The position numbers were made by a program, and so were the translations under genes. 57,277 nucleotides of DNA, from positions 1-57,277 of the forward strand of contig NZ_JABGNA010000019.1 in NCBI RefSeq assembly GCF_013149275.1, written 5' to 3'. This document shows positions 53,845 to 57,277 of the stretch, one piece after another. Each line of letters starts with the position of its first letter. The first letter of the stretch is position 1. The notes beneath the pieces are model-generated. The model was not told where the DNA came from, did not search any database, and worked only from the letters and a program-made list of their open reading frames with translations. The DNA comes from Mucilaginibacter sp. SG564 (GTDB taxonomy: Bacteria; Bacteroidota; Bacteroidia; Sphingobacteriales; Sphingobacteriaceae).

Positions 53845-53860
53845 CGGCGTGATTTTATTA

Positions 53861-53969
53861 AAAAAGTGGGTTTACATGGTTTACATAATTTAAGGTTAAA
53901 ATTGATTTAATTATCTGATAGTCAATAAATTATAAATTTTTTTCGACAAAAAGTGTAAACCCACTTTTT
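53861..53969. repeat. ~109-bp element with 16-bp terminal inverted repeats (copy 2)
   Basis: AAAAAGTGGGTTTACA (53861-53876) and TGTAAACCCACTTTTT (53954-53969) are exact reverse complements. The interior resembles copy 1 at 12168 (AAGGTTAA..., TAGTCAATAAA, AAAGTGTAAAC near the right end). No gene is inside. Near-equal size and matching ends support a single dispersed family. Confidence 0.7.
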
Positions 53970-53988
53970 GCATCAATATTTTGTATTC

Positions 53989-54025
53989 AGACCTACGAAG
54001 TTTCAAAAGCTTCGTAGGTCTTTAG
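53989..54025. terminator. bidirectional terminator between convergent genes
   Basis: AGACCTACGAAG (53989-54000) pairs exactly with CTTCGTAGGTCT (54010-54021), loop TTTCAAAAG. It lies between the convergent Crp/Fnr and SDR genes. The T tract is weak on either side. Confidence 0.7.
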
Positions 54026-54035
54026 CCGCGTTTTA

Positions 54036-54776
54036 TTAAACCAGCACGGTACCGCCATCGGTGATCAGTATCTGGCCGGTTGTAAACTGTTGTTTCATGA
54101 GGTAGGTAAATGCCTGGGCAATATCTTCGGCTTCGCCAACACGTTTTACCAGCAGGGCATCGCCAACGGTTTTGTAATAGGCTTCGCGATCGGTTTCAGG
54201 GATGCTGTTCCACAAATTGGTTTTCACCACACCTGCCGAAACCGCGTTTACACGCACAGGAGCCAGCTCCACAGCCATAGCACGGGTTAGGCCTTCTACA
54301 GCGCCGCAGATGCTTGCACCAAGCAGCCAGCCCGATCCCGGTCGAGGATTGGCAATGCCACTCATTAAGGAGATAGAACCGCCCTTATTAATATGCGGAG
54401 CAGCGTATTTTACCGATGCCAGCGCGCCCCAGTAACGCAGGTTAAAATAATCACGGGCCTTGTCCAGCTCCAGATCGTTCACATAAATTAAGCTGATGTT
54501 TTCGGCGGCTGTGTATACCAAATGGTCAAAATTACCTATGCCATCAAAAAAATCCTGGATGTTTTGCTCCTTGCTCAGATCAATCGCGTAGCCTTTGGCG
54601 CTTTCGGGCAGTTCGGCCAGGGAACTGTCTACCCGTTGCTGACTGCTGGATACCACCACCACATTGGCACCTTCGGCCGCTGCTGCTTTGGCTGTAGCCA
54701 GGCCGATGCCCGATGTACCACCCATTAATATAATTCGTTTACCTTGTAATTTGCTGTTTTGATTTGGTGTGTTCAT
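54036..54776 (-). CDS. SDR family protein lacking the catalytic Tyr and Lys
   Basis: A 246-residue protein; I choose the ATG at 54776 (MNTPNQNSK). It has an intact cofactor motif GGTSGIG (residues 19-25), an HLVYTAAENI strand and the C-terminal ITDGG. Ser139 is present (LMSGIAN), but where the active-site YxxxK should be, aligned on GAVEGLTRAMAVEL, the sequence reads GASIC: Gly153 and Cys157 replace Tyr and Lys. It probably belongs to a divergent SDR group with a different chemistry or a binding role. It is divergent from fabF. Confidence 0.8.
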   Translation of the reverse strand: MNTPNQNSKLQGKRIILMGGTSGIGLATAKAAAAEGANVVVVSSSQQRVDSSLAELPESAKGYAIDLSKEQNIQDFFDGIGNFDHLVYTAAENISLIYVNDLELDKARDYFNLRYWGALASVKYAAPHINKGGSISLMSGIANPRPGSGWLLGASICGAVEGLTRAMAVELAPVRVNAVSAGVVKTNLWNSIPETDREAYYKTVGDALLVKRVGEAEDIAQAFTYLMKQQFTTGQILITDGGTVLV

Positions 54777-54906
54777 GATATACATATTTAGTACCACAAA
54801 GTTCTGCCGGTTTAGGGCGCATCCACTTACCATTTGGTAAAAACGATTAGCCGTTCCATAGAAAATATATTTACATTATCAATATACCATACGGTATTTT
54901 TATCAT

Positions 54907-54914
54907 TACTTTTG
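54907..54914 (+). promoter_or_regulatory. candidate -7 box for fabF
   Basis: TACTTTTG matches TAnnTTTG and lies 27 bases before the chosen fabF ATG. No clear -33 partner is seen. Confidence 0.4.
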
Positions 54915-54941
54915 CCAAATTTTTATTTAAAGTTTACAACC

Positions 54942-56186
54942 ATGTTAAAACGAGTAGTGGTAACCGGCCTGGGGGCATTAACCCCTATGGGCAACCAAGT
55001 AAAAGATTTTTGGAAAAACGTAGTAGCAGGTAAAAGTGCTGCCGCACGCATCACCCATTTTGATCCCACTTTGTTCCGCACGCAGTTTGCCTGCGAGCTG
55101 AAAGATTTTAACGCGGCCGATTTCCTGGATCGGGCCGATCTTAAACGTACCGACCCTTTTACCCAATACGCGCTGGTGGCATCTGACGAGGCTATCAAAG
55201 ATTCGGGCTTTGAGCTCGATAAGATGGACCCCTTTGATGTTGGCGTGATCTGGGGATCGGGACAGGGCGGTATGGAAACCTTTGAGGAACAGGTGCGTGA
55301 GTACACCCTGGGCGATGGGCATCCGCGTTTCAGTCCGTTTTTTGTGCCTAAACTGATTACCAATATGGCCTCGGGCATGATCTCTATCCGTCATGGTTAT
55401 ATGGGCATTAATTATACCACCGTATCGGCCTGTGCAACCTCAAATACAGCCATTATGGATGCTTTTAACTATATCCGGTTAGGGAAGGCCAAAGTGATCA
55501 TTACCGGCGGTTCTGAGGCTCCTATTACGCCCGCTTCATTTGGTGGTTTTAGTTCGATGAAGGCCATGTCGACCCGTAACGACGACCCTCAGGGTGCTTC
55601 TCGGCCGTTTGATACCCATCGCGATGGTTTTATCATGGGCGAAGGTGCCGGAGCCCTGGTGCTGGAAGAATATGAGCATGCCGTAAAACGCGGCGCCCAC
55701 ATTTATGCTGAAGTACGCGGCGCCGCCATGACTGCCGATGCCTATCATATGACGGCCACTCATCCCGAAGGTTTGGGCGCGGCCAAGGGTATGCAACTGG
55801 CCCTGGAAGAAGCCGGTGTATCTATTTTCGACATAGATTATATGAATATGCATGCCACCTCAACCCCGGTTGGTGACCTATCCGAGCTGAAAGCTTTACA
55901 GGTATTAACCAAAAATGAAAAGAACAATATAAAAATCAGCGCTACCAAATCCATGACAGGCCATTTGCTGGGCGCGGCGGGAGCTATTGAGGCTATTATC
56001 TGCCTGCTATCCATGCGCGACAGCCTGATACCACCCACCATTAACACCACCGAGCTTGACCCCGCGGTACCCGAAAGCATGAACATTGTTTTAGGGGAAA
56101 CCATCAGTTACCCGGTGAATTTAACCATGAGCAATACCTTTGGTTTTGGCGGGCACAATGGTACCGTAGTATTTGGTAAAGTGTAA
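54942..56186 (+). CDS. fabF: beta-ketoacyl-ACP synthase II (FabF)
   Basis: A 414-residue condensing enzyme that extends acyl chains with malonyl-ACP in fatty acid synthesis. The catalytic triad is in place: Cys164 (TVSACATSN), His304 (NMHATSTPVGD) and His341 (SMTGHLLGAAGA), matching the Escherichia coli FabF positions within one residue. I start at the ATG at 54942 (MLKRVVVTGLGALTP); the frame runs 36 codons upstream without family similarity. No acpP or other fab gene is adjacent, so this is a stand-alone copy. The 285-bp repeat begins 6 bases after its stop. Confidence 0.95.
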   Translation: MLKRVVVTGLGALTPMGNQVKDFWKNVVAGKSAAARITHFDPTLFRTQFACELKDFNAADFLDRADLKRTDPFTQYALVASDEAIKDSGFELDKMDPFDVGVIWGSGQGGMETFEEQVREYTLGDGHPRFSPFFVPKLITNMASGMISIRHGYMGINYTTVSACATSNTAIMDAFNYIRLGKAKVIITGGSEAPITPASFGGFSSMKAMSTRNDDPQGASRPFDTHRDGFIMGEGAGALVLEEYEHAVKRGAHIYAEVRGAAMTADAYHMTATHPEGLGAAKGMQLALEEAGVSIFDIDYMNMHATSTPVGDLSELKALQVLTKNEKNNIKISATKSMTGHLLGAAGAIEAIICLLSMRDSLIPPTINTTELDPAVPESMNIVLGETISYPVNLTMSNTFGFGGHNGTVVFGKV

Positions 56187-56192
56187 TAATAA

Positions 56193-56480
56193 AACTTTTT
56201 AAACCCCGGATTTTAACAAATTTTTGTTCAAAAACGCTGTGGAATGAGTTCATAATTAGGTTTTTTAATAGAGTTTTAAGTTTGCCTTAACGCTTTTAAC
56301 AAATTTTTGATGGTTTTTGAAAATTTAAAAAGTATTAGGTTTTCGATATGCTACATGAATTAAAACCGGTTGATTTTTGACCTTGTTTTGCCTTAACCAA
56401 ACAGCCCGGTTATCTGCTAAAGATAACCGGGCTATTGTTTTAATACGTTTTGCGAAAATTTGCGGGATAAGCAAGCTGTT
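56193..56480 (+). repeat. ~285-bp intergenic repeat (copy B) with internal hairpin
   Basis: Second copy of the unit at 15264-15553, same orientation and nearly the same length. The best-preserved segment is CGGTTGATTTTTGACCTTGT followed by TTAACCAAACAGCCCG, the hairpin, and GCGAAAATTTGCGGGATAAGC. The left third is less alike apart from AACTTTTTAAACC and ATTTTAACA. It directly follows fabF. Confidence 0.65.
56403..56440 (+). terminator. terminator-like hairpin in repeat copy B
   Basis: AGCCCGGTTATCT (56403-56415) pairs exactly with AGATAACCGGGCT (56421-56433), loop GCTAA, followed by ATTGTTTT. The inner stem differs from copy A while the pairing is kept, so structure is conserved where sequence is not. 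Confidence 0.75.
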
Positions 56481-56594
56481 TATAGCTTGAAAACAATACA
56501 TTTAGTGCCTCCTATCAGCTCGTTAATCTAAAAGCGATTTCCCTGATCACCAAAAAAATCAAATCCACCGCCGTTGTTGGTGTTGTCACCAACA

Positions 56595-57142
56595 ACAATC
56601 TGCAAGAGTAATTAACCGGAGATGTACAACATGATGGCTAACCTGTTCTATGGGATCCTGAAACAATTCAGGTTGTCTAAATCGCAGATGGTTGATGGTG
56701 TTGCCCTGGCCGAAACTACACCCGGGCCGGTCATTATTGTAGTTGGCTTTGTGGGCTTTATGGCCGGCTTTAATCATTTTCATGCTTACATAACTATGGG
56801 CAGCGTCACCTTGTTCGCTACCATATTTTATACTTTTTTTGCCTTGTTTCTTATACGTATTTGCGGGTGGGCCGTTGATAAAAAAATCGCACGGCAGCGA
56901 AGTGGTGAGCCAGATCCTGAAACTGGTTACCGCCGCTGTGGTAGGCGTGATCCTGAACCTGACCTTGTTTTTGGGTAAGGATGTTGTTTTCCCGGTGGTT
57001 TGTCCTGGTATCACCTCAATGTTTTGTCGGCGATATGAATAGGGATATCTCTTATTTTGATGCAAAGGTTTAAGCTTAATGTGGTGTACCTGATCTTGTT
57101 GAGCCTTGGGGTAGGATTAGTGCGGTTTGTGTTGAAGGTGTA
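56595..57142 (+). pseudogene. decayed chromate transporter (ChrA) fragment
   Basis: Pieces of a CHR-family transporter can be read in successive frames. The frame from 56622 gives MVDGVALAETTPGPVIIVVGFVGFMAGFN, the hallmark of the CHR domain. After a shift near 56880 another frame gives ILKLVTAAVVGVILNLTLFLGKDVVFP, and from about 57058 a third gives FKLNVVYLILLSLGVGLVRF. The N-terminal half is missing; a scrap reading IKSTAVVGVVTNN at about 56560 may be from it. At least two frameshifts and the truncation mean it is not functional. Confidence 0.8.
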
Positions 57143-57174
57143 GGGGAGTGCTTAATAAAAGAACACGTTATTGC

Positions 57175-57241
57175 GAGCGCAGCGTGGCAATCCCCGATGA
57201 GCAGAGCCGCTCTGTATTTTAGGGATTGCCACGCTGCGCTC
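57175..57241. repeat. REP-like hairpin with perfect 20-bp arms
   Basis: The arm at 57175-57194 (begins GAGCGCAGCGTGG) is the exact reverse complement of 57222-57241. The same arm sequence occurs in the hairpin at 28019-28104. It lies after the ChrA remnant at the end of the window. Confidence 0.8.
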
Positions 57242-57277
57242 CTTTAGATTAGCATAATTATTATATTGAATTATTTG

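Noticed and set aside
56586..57065. 159-codon minus-strand frame opposite the ChrA remnant
   Set aside because: The plus strand carries clear CHR-domain residues; the minus frame has no recognisable content.

Overview
The window looks like chromosomal DNA of a Bacteroidota bacterium, most likely family Sphingobacteriaceae (Mucilaginibacter/Pedobacter-like). The reasons are a SusC/SusD pair with a DUF3823 lipoprotein, a GLPGLI protein, a PorP/SprF protein beside a giant adhesin with a gliding-motility-type C-terminal domain, few Shine-Dalgarno sites, and TAnnTTTG-type -7 promoter boxes. Genus is inferred from protein style, not proven.

Layout. (1) 1-100: the 3' end of a 5S rRNA and its terminator, so an rRNA operon lies just upstream. 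(2) 199-2566: small accessory genes (two-helix membrane protein, receiver-like protein without its phospho-Asp, pirin, Crp/Fnr regulator). (3) 2794-8290: a tight five-gene operon (GH172 hydrolase, FAH-fold sugar-acid dehydratase, mutarotase-like lipoprotein, FucP-type symporter, SDR) closed by a terminator. It reads as non-phosphorylative catabolism of D-arabinose or L-fucose; GH172 favours D-arabinofuranosides. (4) 8350-11951, minus strand: an outer-membrane beta-barrel and GLPGLI pair. (5) 12660-27954: a polysaccharide utilisation locus. A membrane-spanning LamG/Kelch sensor with a cytoplasmic SARP-like DNA-binding part is followed, after 1 kb of repeats, by SusC, SusD, DUF3823, an unclassified TIM-barrel-type hydrolase, a GH43-like lipoprotein and a GH92 alpha-mannosidase; a mannose-containing glycan is the likely target. 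(6) 28383-32616: an APC permease, a small surface protein and a PQQ-type dehydrogenase fused to cytochrome c. (7) 32636-51115: a divergent STAND NTPase beside a T9SS cassette. The cassette is a 3,995-residue adhesin with 31 Ig-like repeats and seven CxxC-bearing modules, then PorP/SprF, an OmpA-family protein and a tiny LuxR-type HTH protein. (8) 51126-56186: NmrA-like reductase, AlkC-type DNA glycosylase with a Crp-family regulator, a catalytically odd SDR and a stand-alone FabF. (9) 56187-57277: repeats and a decayed chromate-transporter gene.

Non-coding DNA is unusually informative. A ~285-bp repeat with an internal terminator-like hairpin occurs at 15264 and 56193. A ~110-bp element with terminal inverted repeats occurs at 12168 and 53861, with a related GTTTAC/GTAAAC palindrome at 25541. 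REP-like hairpins lie near 28019 and 57175. I saw no tRNA, CRISPR array, transposase or phage gene. The most novel-looking items are the LamG-Kelch-SARP sensor, the unclassified PUL hydrolase, the adhesin with its CxxC modules and divergent STAND gene, and the two intergenic repeat families. All homology statements are by eye; no search was run.
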